From: Nocardioides panzhihuensis
Lineage (GTDB): Bacteria; Actinomycetota; Actinomycetes; Propionibacteriales; Nocardioidaceae
Reading direction: 5' to 3'
DNA length: 64,000 nt
Assembly: GCF_013408335.1 (NCBI RefSeq)
Contig: NZ_JACBZR010000001.1
Coordinates: forward strand, 4,255,501-4,319,500
Program-made: the position numbers and the translations under genes
The notes under the pieces: generated by a model
Told to the model about the DNA's origin: nothing
The model's input: only the letters and a program-made list of their open reading frames with translations
The model's database searches: none
In this document: positions 43,005 to 50,964 of the stretch, one piece after another
How positions within the stretch are numbered: position 1 is the stretch's first letter
Layout: every line of letters starts with the position of its first letter

Positions 43005-44201
43005 ATGAAGGCGCTGCTCCTGGAGAACATCCATCCCGTCGCTGTCGAGAACCTCGAGAGGGCCGGCTTCGAGGTCGAGCTGCGCAGCAAGTCGCTCTCT
43101 GAGGACGAGCTGGTGGCCGACCTTCCGGGCGTGACGCTGCTCGGCATCCGGTCCAACACCCACATCACCCCGCGAGTGCTGGACGCGGCCACCGACCTCA
43201 AGGCGATCGGCTGCTTCTGCATCGGCACCAACCAGGTCGACCTGGTCGCTGCCGGCGAGCGCGGCGTGGCCGTCTTCAACGCCCCCTACTCCAACACCCG
43301 CTCGGTCGTCGAGCTGGTCATCGGCTACATCATCTCCCTGGCGCGCCGACTGCCGGAGAAGACCGAGAAGATGCACGCCGGTGTCTGGGACAAGTCCGCG
43401 AAGGGCTCCCACGAGGTCCGCGGCCGCACGCTCGGCATCATCGGCTACGGCAACATCGGCACCCAGCTCTCCAACGTCGCCGAGGCGCTGGGCTTCTACG
43501 TCATCTTCTACGACATCGCCGACCGGCTGGCCCACGGCAACGCGCGCCGGATGAAGTCGCTCGACGCGCTCCTGGCCGAGGCCGACGTCGTCTCCATCCA
43601 CATCGACGGACGCCCCGGCAACCTGGGCATGTTCGGCGAGGAGCAGTTCGCGAAGATGAAGCCGCGCTCGCTGTTCATCAACGCCGCCCGCGGTTTCCTC
43701 GTCGACAACGACGCGCTGCGCAAGCACATCGAGTCCGGCCACATCGCCGGCGCCGCGCTCGACGTCTTCCCGATCGAGCCCAAGGCCCAGGGTGACGCCT
43801 TCGAGAGCCCGCTGCAGGGCCTCGACAACGTCATCCTGACCCCGCACGTGGGCGGTTCCACGCAGGAGGCCCAGGAGGAGATCGGCTGGTTCGTCTCCGG
43901 CAAGCTGGGCGACTTCATCCGCTCCGGTTCGACCGCGCTGAGCGTGAACCTGCCCGCCGTCCAGCCGCCGCCGCTGGGCGCGGGCGCTCGCCTCGCGCTG
44001 CTGCACGACAGCGTCCCGGGCGTGCTCGCCGAGCTCAACAACCTGCTCGCCGCCGAGGGCGTCAACGTGACCGGTCAATACCTCGCCACCGCCGGCGAGA
44101 CCGGCTTCGTGGTCACCGACGTGACCGACGTACCGCCGACGACGCTGGAGAAGATCGCGGGCAACCCGCACACCCGGTGGGTGCGCGCCTACCCGGCCTG
44201 A
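43005..44201 (+). CDS. serA: D-3-phosphoglycerate dehydrogenase
   Basis: A 398-residue enzyme of serine biosynthesis, oxidising 3-phosphoglycerate to 3-phosphohydroxypyruvate with NAD. Cofactor loop GRTLGIIGYGNIGTQLSNVA; catalytic Arg, Glu and His in NAARGFLVDND, DVFPIEPKAQ and LTPHVGGSTQEAQ. A C-terminal ACT domain (LLHDSVPGVLAELNNLLAAE) senses serine. This is the short E. coli-like type, not the long mycobacterial type with an intervening domain. TAGGCT lies 6 nt before the ATG. Confidence 0.95.
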   Translation: MKALLLENIHPVAVENLERAGFEVELRSKSLSEDELVADLPGVTLLGIRSNTHITPRVLDAATDLKAIGCFCIGTNQVDLVAAGERGVAVFNAPYSNTRSVVELVIGYIISLARRLPEKTEKMHAGVWDKSAKGSHEVRGRTLGIIGYGNIGTQLSNVAEALGFYVIFYDIADRLAHGNARRMKSLDALLAEADVVSIHIDGRPGNLGMFGEEQFAKMKPRSLFINAARGFLVDNDALRKHIESGHIAGAALDVFPIEPKAQGDAFESPLQGLDNVILTPHVGGSTQEAQEEIGWFVSGKLGDFIRSGSTALSVNLPAVQPPPLGAGARLALLHDSVPGVLAELNNLLAAEGVNVTGQYLATAGETGFVVTDVTDVPPTTLEKIAGNPHTRWVRAYPA

Positions 44202-44218
44202 CGCTAGCGTTCTGGCCC

Positions 44219-44818
44219 ATGGAGCTCCCTCAACATTGGCCGCTGCCCGAAGCGACCGAACTTCTCGGTGAGATTCTGGCAGCGTACGACGAGCCGACCC
44301 GCCGCTATCACGACCGTCGGCACCTCGCCGAGGTGCTGGACCGGATCGAGGAGCTGCGGGACGAGGGTGAGCGCTTCGACCCGTTGACCGTCACCCTGGC
44401 GGCGTTCTTCCACGACTCCGTCTACGACGGGGAGCGGGACGCCGAGGAGCGCTCGGCCACCTGGGCCGAGGACGCTCTGGGCGCCTACCTGGGTGCGGAC
44501 GCGGTCGCCGAGGTCGCCCGCCTGGTGCGACTGACCGAGACCCACGACCCCGCGCCCGACGACCACGGCGGCCGGGTGCTCTCCGATGCCGACCTGGCGA
44601 TCCTGGCGGCCCCGGCGGATCGGTATGCGGAGTACGTCTCGACGGTTCGCGAGGAGTACCAGCACCTCTCCGACGAGGAGTTCCGCGCCGGCCGCGCCCA
44701 GGTCCTGGAGCGGCTCCTCGAGAAGGAGTCGCTCTTCTCCACGCCCTTCGCCCGGATCAGCTGGGAGACCGCCGCCCGGGCCAACCTCGAGGCCGAGACG
44801 GAGACGCTCACCACATAA
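44219..44818 (+). CDS. HD-superfamily-like hydrolase
   Basis: A 199-residue helical protein. RRYHDRRHLAEVLDRI and AAFFHDSVYDGERDAEERS give the H...HD arrangement of predicted metal-dependent HD phosphohydrolases; LTETHDPAPDDHGGRVLSDA adds another HD-like pair and acidic residues. Substrate unknown, possibly a nucleotide. It starts 17 nt after serA with TAGCGT upstream of the ATG. Confidence 0.83.
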   Translation: MELPQHWPLPEATELLGEILAAYDEPTRRYHDRRHLAEVLDRIEELRDEGERFDPLTVTLAAFFHDSVYDGERDAEERSATWAEDALGAYLGADAVAEVARLVRLTETHDPAPDDHGGRVLSDADLAILAAPADRYAEYVSTVREEYQHLSDEEFRAGRAQVLERLLEKESLFSTPFARISWETAARANLEAETETLTT

Positions 44819-44876
44819 CTGTCGCCTGATCAATAACAATTGGTGGCGGATGCCATCTCGGTGACAGAATTCGTCG

Positions 44877-46166
44877 GTGAGCTTCAAGACCTACGCCGAT
44901 CTGTGGCGGATTCCCGATGTTCGCCGCATCCTCGTGCTGGGTCTGTTCCTCCGGATCCCGATGCCGGCGTCCGCTGTGATCGTGACCCTCCACGTGGTCG
45001 GTCCCCTGGACCGCTCCTACGCCCAGGCCGGCCTGGTCTCGACGGCCCTCGCGATCGCGATGGCGATCTCCGCACCCTGGCTCGGTCGCCTCCTCGACCG
45101 CCTCGGCCTGCGGCGTACGCTCCTGCTGCCGCTGGCCGTTCTGCCGATCGCCTGGTCGATCGCCCCCTGGGTCGGCTACTTCCCGCTGCTCGCGCTGGTT
45201 GCTGTCGCCGGCCTCTTCACCGTGCCGTCCTTCTCGATCGTGCGCCAGGTGATGCTCCGCTCGGTCGGCCCCGGGCAGCGCACCGCGGCGCTCAGCGCCG
45301 ACGCGATCATGACCGAGCTCGCCTTCATGGCCGGTCCGGTCCTCGGCGTCCTCGGTGCGAGCTACTTCGGCACGTCATGGGCGTTGCTGATGATCCAGTG
45401 GCTCGGCATCGTGGCCGCTGTGCTGCTGTGGCTGCTCAACCCGAGGATCACCGAGGGCGACCCGACCGTCCCGAGCGACGCGGTCCCGAGCGACGCGGTC
45501 CCGAGCGACGCGGTCCCGAGCGACACCGGCAGACCGGCTCGCCGCTTCAGGCCACCGTCGTGGCTGAGCCCTGGCGTCGCGCTGCTCCTCGCCGGCACCT
45601 TCACCGCCTCGCTCATCCTCATCGCCGAGGACCTCGGCACCGTGGCCGCGATGCGCGACTTCGACCGGACTCCCCTGCTCGGTCTGGTGATGGCGATCTG
45701 GGCACTCGGCTCGCTGCTCGGCGCGCTCATCTATGGCGCCCTCAACAGTCACCCGCCGACATCGGTGATGCTCGTCCTGCTGGGCGCGACGACGGTGCTC
45801 ACCGCGTTCGCCTGGGACCCGATCTCCTTCACCGCCCTGCTCCTGCTCAGCGGCTTCTTCTGCGCACCGACCCTGACCGCGGCGCTCGAGGCGATCACCC
45901 GCCACGTCCCCTCGTCCGTACGCGGCGAGGTCATGGGCTGGCACGGCTCGGCCATCACCCTCGGCAGCGCCGTCGGTGCCCCCGCCGCCGGGTTCGCCAT
46001 CGACCTGATCGGCTGGCCGGGCGGCTTCGTCCTCGGCGGCGGTCTCGGTCTGCTGATCGCGGCGGCCATCTGGCTCACCACCCGCCGGATGTCCAGCCCG
46101 GCCGAGACGACCGAGCGAGGTCGAGCGGCGAGCTTGCTCGTCCGCTCGCGCCGAGCGAGGGAGTAA
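44877..46166 (+). CDS. MFS transporter with repetitive cytoplasmic loop
   Basis: A 429-residue transporter with about 12 helices, starting VSFKTYADLWRIPDVRRILV. The helix 2-3 loop GRLLDRLGLRRTLLLPL and the second half (LNSHPPTSVMLVLLGATTVL) are typical MFS. The central cytoplasmic loop carries four DAVPS repeats encoded by 15-bp tandem units (45468-45525). The substrate is unknown; pattern resembles sugar or drug exporters. CAGAAT lies 6 nt before the GTG start. A hairpin at 46167-46181 is directly after the stop. Confidence 0.88.
   Translation: MSFKTYADLWRIPDVRRILVLGLFLRIPMPASAVIVTLHVVGPLDRSYAQAGLVSTALAIAMAISAPWLGRLLDRLGLRRTLLLPLAVLPIAWSIAPWVGYFPLLALVAVAGLFTVPSFSIVRQVMLRSVGPGQRTAALSADAIMTELAFMAGPVLGVLGASYFGTSWALLMIQWLGIVAAVLLWLLNPRITEGDPTVPSDAVPSDAVPSDAVPSDTGRPARRFRPPSWLSPGVALLLAGTFTASLILIAEDLGTVAAMRDFDRTPLLGLVMAIWALGSLLGALIYGALNSHPPTSVMLVLLGATTVLTAFAWDPISFTALLLLSGFFCAPTLTAALEAITRHVPSSVRGEVMGWHGSAITLGSAVGAPAAGFAIDLIGWPGGFVLGGGLGLLIAAAIWLTTRRMSSPAETTERGRAASLLVRSRRARE
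45468..45525 (+). repeat. 15-bp coding tandem repeat in the MFS gene
   Basis: About four units of GTCCCGAGCGACGCG, in frame, encoding DAVPS repeats in the central loop of the transporter. The first three full units are identical. Confidence 0.85.
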
Positions 46167-46181
46167 CCGCGCGAAGCGCGG
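46167..46181 (+). terminator. Small hairpin after the MFS gene
   Basis: CCGCGC-GAA-GCGCGG, a perfect 6-bp stem starting at the base after the stop codon. It may end the MFS transcript together with the array that follows. Confidence 0.5.
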
Positions 46182-46182
46182 A

Positions 46183-46290
46183 GGCGTCACTCCCGCCGGG
46201 CGAGAAGTCACCCGCGCCGGCCGAGTAGTCACAGCCACGCCGCCTCGGCCGACCGCAGTGACGTCTCGGCCGACCGTAGTGACGCCTTGG
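46183..46290. repeat. Second head-to-head array of ~22-bp units
   Basis: Direct units contain AGGCGTCACTCCCGCCGG, GAGAAGTCACCCGCGCCGG and GAGTAGTCACAGCCACGCC; the last two units are inverted (CCGACCGCAGTGACGTCTCG and CCGACCGTAGTGACGCCTTG). The array matches the one at 17355-17440 and again fills the gap between convergent genes. Confidence 0.75.
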
Positions 46291-46557
46291 CTAGCGCGGT
46301 CTGCGTGGCTTGCGGCGGCGCAGGCCGGCGGCGAGGAGCGCGGAGACCAGGTCCCGAGAGGTGACCTCGACGGCGCCTGCGGCGACGAGATCGTCGTAGG
46401 CCTCGGCCGGGACGTCGTAGTGGTCCCGGTCGAACCCACGGGCGGGGATGCCCAGCCGGCTCGCGAAGGTGTGCAGCTCCTCGTAGGAGGTGTCGCTGGC
46501 GAGGTGCGACCACATCCGGCCACGACTGGGGACGTTCGGCGGGTCGATGAGGATCAC
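46291..46557 (-). CDS. DUF4031 domain protein
   Basis: An 88-residue protein: VILIDPPNVPSRGRMWSHLA, SDTSYEELHTFASRLGIPAR and GFDRDHYDVPAEAYDDLVAA are the DUF4031 pattern, a small family with conserved Trp-Ser-His and Asp-His residues of unknown function. GACAAT lies 7 nt before the GTG at 46557, and there is no ribosome site, so a leaderless start is proposed. It is divergent from the next gene. Confidence 0.82.
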   Translation of the reverse strand: MILIDPPNVPSRGRMWSHLASDTSYEELHTFASRLGIPARGFDRDHYDVPAEAYDDLVAAGAVEVTSRDLVSALLAAGLRRRKPRRPR

Positions 46558-46629
46558 AAGGAGGATTGTCCGCGATCGTCCGCGATCGCGCATGGCGGCT
46601 CCTTGACCGGTCGGCAAGAATGGTCCGTG

Positions 46630-46980
46630 ATGAACACGACAGTGCTGTTCGAGGCTCGGGCGAGGGTGCTCCACGACCTCGATGCCCGGGGGCTCGCCGG
46701 CGCGGCCGCCGTCTCCGCCCTCGAGGACGCGATGACCGAGCGCGGCTGGTGGGTGGAGCAGTGGCCGGAGGGCAAGGCGTACGTTGCCGGCCTGGTCGCC
46801 CAGGACGTGCAGGACCTGCTCTTCGACGGCGAGGTCTCCGAGCGGTGGCCGGTGTGCACCAGCTGTCCGCCCGAGTCGCCGACACACTCGCTGCACATCA
46901 CACCCGACCTGGGTGGGCCCGACCCGATCTGGGTCTGCGAAGAAAGCGGCGACGTCGTCGCACCGCTCGGCGATCTCTGA
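46630..46980 (+). CDS. Hypothetical protein
   Basis: A 116-residue soluble protein (MNTTVLFEARARVLHDLDAR). Features: AMTERGWWVEQWPEGKAYVA, CTSCPPESPTHSLHITPDLG and PDPIWVCEESGDVVAPLG, with a CxxC pair and a conserved-looking Trp/Cys end. Not recognised. A GTG directly before the ATG is an alternative start. It ends 16 nt from the convergent GntR gene. Confidence 0.68.
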   Translation: MNTTVLFEARARVLHDLDARGLAGAAAVSALEDAMTERGWWVEQWPEGKAYVAGLVAQDVQDLLFDGEVSERWPVCTSCPPESPTHSLHITPDLGGPDPIWVCEESGDVVAPLGDL

Positions 46981-46996
46981 GCCCGACTTCTCGGCG

Positions 46997-47710
46997 TCAG
47001 GACGGCCCGAGCTGCAGGTGCAGCGCGTAGCGGTCTGCTCGGTAGACCGAGCGGCACACCTCGACGTAGCGGTCCCCCGCGACTGATTTCCGCTGCCTGC
47101 GAAGCACGGGCACGCCGACGGAGAGGCCGAGCAGCGTGGCCTCCTCGATGTTGGCCACATCGGCGCGGAACGTGTCGTCGACCCACGACGGCCGCAGCCG
47201 GCGGCTGGCCAGCTCGGCGTAGAGGCTGGACGGCGCGGCGCGTTCGAGCAGACCGGGCACGATCATCTCGTCGAGATAGACGTCCTCGACGCAGATCGGC
47301 ACCCCGTCGCCGCGACGGAGGCGACGCCAGTGGATGACGGCCGCGCCTTCCTCGATGGCCAGCGCGCGGGCGATGCTGGGCCCTGCCTTCTCCCGGCCGA
47401 GCAGCAGCGTCTCGGAGGATGCCTGCATCCCCCGGCGAGCCATCTCCTCGGTGAAGCCGAGCACCGGACTCGCTGCCCGCGGAGGACGCGCCACGAAGGT
47501 GCCCCGGCCCGGGATCCGGACCAGCAGACCGTCGGCGACGAGCGCGTCGAGCGCCTGTCGCACGGTGGCCCGAGCAACGCTGAACTTCTGGACCAGCTCA
47601 CGCTCTGAGGGAGCCGAAGCGCCCGGGCTCTCGCCGACGACCAGCTCCCGTACGTACTCCCGGATCTGGACGTGCTTGAGGGAACGCTCACCCTCGACCG
47701 GCCGGACCAT
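46997..47710 (-). CDS. GntR-family regulator with UTRA domain
   Basis: A 237-residue HutC-type regulator. The winged helix has SLKHVQIREYVRELVVGESP, SERELVQKFSVARATVRQAL and DGLLVRIPGRGTFVA; the UTRA ligand domain includes VIHWRRLRRGDGVPICVEDV and RYVEVCRSVYRADRYALHLQ. Effector unknown, probably a sugar or small acid. ATG 47710 starts MVRPVEGERSLKHVQ; the much longer frame upstream runs antisense through alkB and is not coding. Two palindromes just upstream may be its operators. It is divergent from alkB. Confidence 0.9.
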   Translation of the reverse strand: MVRPVEGERSLKHVQIREYVRELVVGESPGASAPSERELVQKFSVARATVRQALDALVADGLLVRIPGRGTFVARPPRAASPVLGFTEEMARRGMQASSETLLLGREKAGPSIARALAIEEGAAVIHWRRLRRGDGVPICVEDVYLDEMIVPGLLERAAPSSLYAELASRRLRPSWVDDTFRADVANIEEATLLGLSVGVPVLRRQRKSVAGDRYVEVCRSVYRADRYALHLQLGPS

Positions 47711-47721
47711 GAGCCGAGCGT

Positions 47722-47792
47722 AGGTGTACACCTCGCGTACGTCCCGAATTTCGTCAAGTTGTGACACTGCATCGAGATGAGGCGCCTCATCT
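47722..47792. promoter_or_regulatory. Palindromes upstream of the GntR gene
   Basis: AGGTGTACACCT (47722-47733) and AGATGAGGCGCCTCATCT (47775-47792) are perfect palindromes in the 147-bp gntR-alkB gap. Either could bind the GntR dimer for autoregulation. Confidence 0.5.
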
Positions 47793-47822
47793 GCAACGAA
47801 GTATCGATGTCCGATGTTCACT

Positions 47823-47851
47823 AGAACACATGTTCGATCACGAGGTATGCT
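47823..47851 (+). promoter_or_regulatory. SOS (LexA) box and leaderless promoter of alkB
   Basis: AGAACACATGTTCG (47823-47836) matches the Gram-positive/actinobacterial LexA box CGAACNNNNGTTCG except for the first base. It covers the -35 region; TATGCT (47846-47851) is the -10 and ends 6 nt before the alkB GTG. Confidence 0.75.
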
Positions 47852-47857
47852 GCGAAG

Positions 47858-48469
47858 GTGGACTTCCAGGGAACCCTCTTCGCCCCGACAGACGACGAGA
47901 CCGCCGAGACGAGCTACGAGCGGATCCAGCTCGACCGCGGAGCCTGGGTGGACATCGCCCGAGGCTGGCTGCCCGATCCCGACGACGTCTTCGCAGCTCT
48001 GGTCAACGGCGTCCCGTGGCGCGAGGAGCGCCGCCAGATGTACGACCGCGTCGTCGACGTGCCTCGGCTCCTGCACACCTACCTGCAGGGAGACCCTCTT
48101 CCCCACCCACGCCTGGCCGAGGCGCGTGGTCGCCTCACCGCCCACTACCTGCCCGAGCTCGGCGAGCCGTTCGTGACCGCGGGCTGCTGCTACTACCGCG
48201 ACGGCCACGACTCGGTCGCCTGGCACGGCGACAGGATCGGCCGGGGCCGCGCCAACGACACGATGGTCGCGATCGTCTCCGTCGGCGACCCACGCCGGCT
48301 GGCGCTGCGGCCCACCGGCGGCGGCAAGGGCATGAGCATCCAGATGGGCCACGGCGACCTCGTCGTCATGGGCGGCTCCTGCCAGCGCACCTGGGAGCAC
48401 TCCATCCCCAAGGTCTCCTCCGCAGGCCCCCGGATCTCGGTCCAGTTCCGCCCCCGCAACGTCTTCTGA
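47858..48469 (+). CDS. alkB: AlkB-like 2-oxoglutarate/Fe(II) dioxygenase
   Basis: A 203-residue enzyme that reverses alkylation damage by oxidative demethylation of bases. Iron ligands: VAWHGDRIGR (His123, Asp125) and RTWEHSIPK (His181); the oxoglutarate Arg is in GPRISVQFRPR. It is the compact bacterial ALKBH2/3-like form: FVTAGCCYYRDGHDSVAWHG. The GTG start directly follows a -10 box at leaderless spacing, and a LexA box overlaps the -35, so it should be damage-inducible. Confidence 0.93.
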   Translation: MDFQGTLFAPTDDETAETSYERIQLDRGAWVDIARGWLPDPDDVFAALVNGVPWREERRQMYDRVVDVPRLLHTYLQGDPLPHPRLAEARGRLTAHYLPELGEPFVTAGCCYYRDGHDSVAWHGDRIGRGRANDTMVAIVSVGDPRRLALRPTGGGKGMSIQMGHGDLVVMGGSCQRTWEHSIPKVSSAGPRISVQFRPRNVF

Positions 48470-48528
48470 GAGGTCGCGCGCCTTCTGAGGCGGGGCCCCA
48501 GATGCGTTCCGTACGCTGGTAGGAAAGG

Positions 48529-49575
48529 ATGGGACTGACAGCCGACGCCTCTGGAGCCGCCTTGACCACCACCGCACCGCCCCTCGCCCCGCCGTCCGCG
48601 GAGGAGATCGCCAGGGCGAAGGAGATCGTCGGGCGGATCAGCACCGCCTTCAGCAGCCGTGTGGTCGGCCAGGAGCGGCTCAGGACAGCGCTCCTGATCG
48701 CGCTCCTCTCCGAGGGTCACGTCCTGCTCGAGAGCGTCCCCGGGCTCGCCAAGACGCTGGCCGCGGCGACGCTGTCGCAGACGGTCGAGGCGAAGTTCTC
48801 CAGGATCCAGTGCACTCCCGACCTGCTGCCGAGCGACATCATCGGCACCCAGGTCTACGACCAGCGCAACCACGAGTTCGAGACCCAGCTCGGCCCGGTG
48901 CACGCCAACTTCGTGCTGCTCGACGAGATCAACCGCTCCTCCGCCAAGACCCAGAGCGCCATGCTCGAGGCGATGCAGGAGCGCCAGACCAGCATCGCGG
49001 GCCACATCCACCCGCTGCCGCGCCCGTTCATGGTGCTCGCCACACAGAACCCGATCGAGGAGGAGGGCACCTACGTCCTCCCCCACGCGCAGATGGACCG
49101 GTTCCTGCTCAAGGAGATCGTCAACTATCCCAGCGACGGCGAGGAGCTCGTCGTCCTGGAGCGCATCGAGGCCGGCACTCTCGGACCCGACCACGAGGTG
49201 ACCCGCCCGGTCGCCGACCCCGACGACGTGATCTGGCTCCAAGAGCTCGCCAAGCGGGTCTACGTCGACCCCGCGATCAAGCGCTACATCGTCGCCCTCG
49301 TCCAGTCCACCCGCAACGCCTCCCAGCTTCTCGGGCCGGAGACCGGTTCCTACGTCGAGATCGGGGCGTCCCCGCGTGCCTCGATCGCGTTCCTGCAGGC
49401 GTCGCGCGCGGCGGCGCTGCTGCTCGGCCGCTCCTACGTCACGCCCGAGGACGTGCGCGAGCTGCGCCACAGCATCCTGCGCCACCGGCTCCATCTCAGC
49501 TTCGAGGCGCTGGCCGAGAAGGTCCAGCCCGAGATGCTGGTCGACGCGCTGGTCCGCGCTGTCCCTAGCCCCTGA
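48529..49575 (+). CDS. MoxR-family AAA+ ATPase
   Basis: A 348-residue AAA+ protein. Walker A ESVPGLAKT (68-76), Walker B ANFVLLDEINRSSAKTQSAM, sensor 1 VLATQNPIEEEGTYVLPHAQ, all canonical MoxR. MoxR ATPases act as chaperones that activate substrates with vWA partners. It is the first gene of a six-gene operon continuing with DUF58, vWA and TPR genes. The ATG at 48529 has an AGGAAAGG site. Confidence 0.95.
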   Translation: MGLTADASGAALTTTAPPLAPPSAEEIARAKEIVGRISTAFSSRVVGQERLRTALLIALLSEGHVLLESVPGLAKTLAAATLSQTVEAKFSRIQCTPDLLPSDIIGTQVYDQRNHEFETQLGPVHANFVLLDEINRSSAKTQSAMLEAMQERQTSIAGHIHPLPRPFMVLATQNPIEEEGTYVLPHAQMDRFLLKEIVNYPSDGEELVVLERIEAGTLGPDHEVTRPVADPDDVIWLQELAKRVYVDPAIKRYIVALVQSTRNASQLLGPETGSYVEIGASPRASIAFLQASRAAALLLGRSYVTPEDVRELRHSILRHRLHLSFEALAEKVQPEMLVDALVRAVPSP

Positions 49576-49586
49576 GTGGCACAGCC

Positions 49587-50474
49587 ATGGCGACCTACCT
49601 TCCCCGGATCCGCACGCGGCTGATGATCCACGCCCACCGGAAGGTGGTGGGCCTGCTGGACGGGGAGTACGCCAGCATCCAGACCGGGCGCAGCATGGAC
49701 TTCCACGACCTGCGGGAGTACGTCCCCGGGGACGACGTGAAGGACATCGACTGGAAGGCGACGGCCCGTTCGCGGAGCCTGCTGGTCAAGCGGTTCACCG
49801 CAGAACGCCAGCATCTGGTGCTGCTGGCGATCTCCACGGGCCGGAGCATGGCGGCCCAGGCGACCGGCACCACGACCAAGCGCGACATCGCCGTCTTCAC
49901 CGCCGGCCTGGTCGGCTGGCTGGGCGTTCGTCACGGCGACAAGGTCGCGGTCGCCTACGGCGACTCGGCGACCCAGAAGCTCACCAAGCCCGCCGACACC
50001 GAGGTCGCGCTCGAGCGCGCGCTGGGGCAGGCCCACGATGCGATCACCCCTGATGCCGCCGAGGCGGACATCGTCGCGGTCCTGCGCCACATCGCCACCA
50101 ACGTACGCCGCCGGGCGATCCTGCTCGTGGTCACCGACGAGCACTCGGTCAGCGACGAGATGGCCGCGATCCTTCGTCGCCTCACCGTCCAGCACGAGGT
50201 CCTGATCGCCGGTATCGACGACCTCGACCCCACCACCGCCGTGGCGGGCGGTGCGCCGACGGTCGACATCGACACCACCTCCGCCCTGCCGGGATGGCTC
50301 AGCGGTGACGCGGTCCTCCAGGCGCAGTACGCCGAGCTGGCCGCCGCCGAGGAGCACGGCCTGCGCAGCATCCTGGACCGCCTGGGCATCGCCTACCAGC
50401 GGGTGCAGGACGACGCCACCGCCATCGGCGCGGTCTTCCACCTCCTGGAGAGGCACCGGCATGCGCGCCGGTAG
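49587..50474 (+). CDS. DUF58/vWA-like protein
   Basis: A 295-residue DUF58 protein. The signature is RSMDFHDLREYVPGDDVKDI and DWKATARSRSLLVKRFTAER; then a vWA-like fold with SKISTGRSMAAQ-type metal site (ISTGRSM). DUF58 proteins are standard partners of MoxR ATPases. No helices seen, so it is probably cytosolic or peripheral. It starts 11 nt after moxR and overlaps the next gene by 14 bp. Confidence 0.93.
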   Translation: MATYLPRIRTRLMIHAHRKVVGLLDGEYASIQTGRSMDFHDLREYVPGDDVKDIDWKATARSRSLLVKRFTAERQHLVLLAISTGRSMAAQATGTTTKRDIAVFTAGLVGWLGVRHGDKVAVAYGDSATQKLTKPADTEVALERALGQAHDAITPDAAEADIVAVLRHIATNVRRRAILLVVTDEHSVSDEMAAILRRLTVQHEVLIAGIDDLDPTTAVAGGAPTVDIDTTSALPGWLSGDAVLQAQYAELAAAEEHGLRSILDRLGIAYQRVQDDATAIGAVFHLLERHRHARR

Positions 50475-50964
50475 CCTCCCGGAGGAGTTCCAGCAGCCCA
50501 TCGCCCACTCGGGCTGGTGGCTGGTGCTCACGCTCGCGCTGCTCGCCGCGGTGGCCCTCTACTACCTCGCGGTCATCCTGCTGACCCGCGAGCGCCCGCC
50601 GGTGGTCGAGGTCGAGACGCCCTGGGTCCCCGAGCCTCGTGACCTGCGCGCCGAGCACCTGGCCGAGATCGACCGGATCGAGCGGGCCGTGCACCGCGGC
50701 GACGTACCCGCTCGGGTCGGCCACCAGCACCTGAGCCGCACGGTGCGCGACTACGTCGCCGAGGTCAGCCAGATCCCGGCGGACAAGATGGTCCTCGCCG
50801 ACCTGAAGGCGACCGTACGCAGCGACCCCCGCACCCGTCCCCTGGCGATGGCGGTCGAGGTGATGTACCCGCCCGCATTCGCCTCCGAGGAGGAGGGCAA
50901 GGCGGCCGAACGTCTCCCCGAGGCGCTGGACCGGGCCCGCCAGGTGGTGACGACATGGACCTGA
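50461..50964 (+). CDS. DUF4381-like membrane protein of the MoxR operon
   Basis: A 167-residue protein with one N-terminal helix (GWWLVLTLALLAAVALYYLA) and a cytosolic helical domain (LAEIDRIERAVHRGDVPARV, HLSRTVRDYVAEVSQIPADK). Position between DUF58 and the vWA genes, plus this topology, match the DUF4381-type member of MoxR operons. It overlaps both neighbours (14 and 10 bp). Confidence 0.82.
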   Translation: MRAGSLPEEFQQPIAHSGWWLVLTLALLAAVALYYLAVILLTRERPPVVEVETPWVPEPRDLRAEHLAEIDRIERAVHRGDVPARVGHQHLSRTVRDYVAEVSQIPADKMVLADLKATVRSDPRTRPLAMAVEVMYPPAFASEEEGKAAERLPEALDRARQVVTTWT

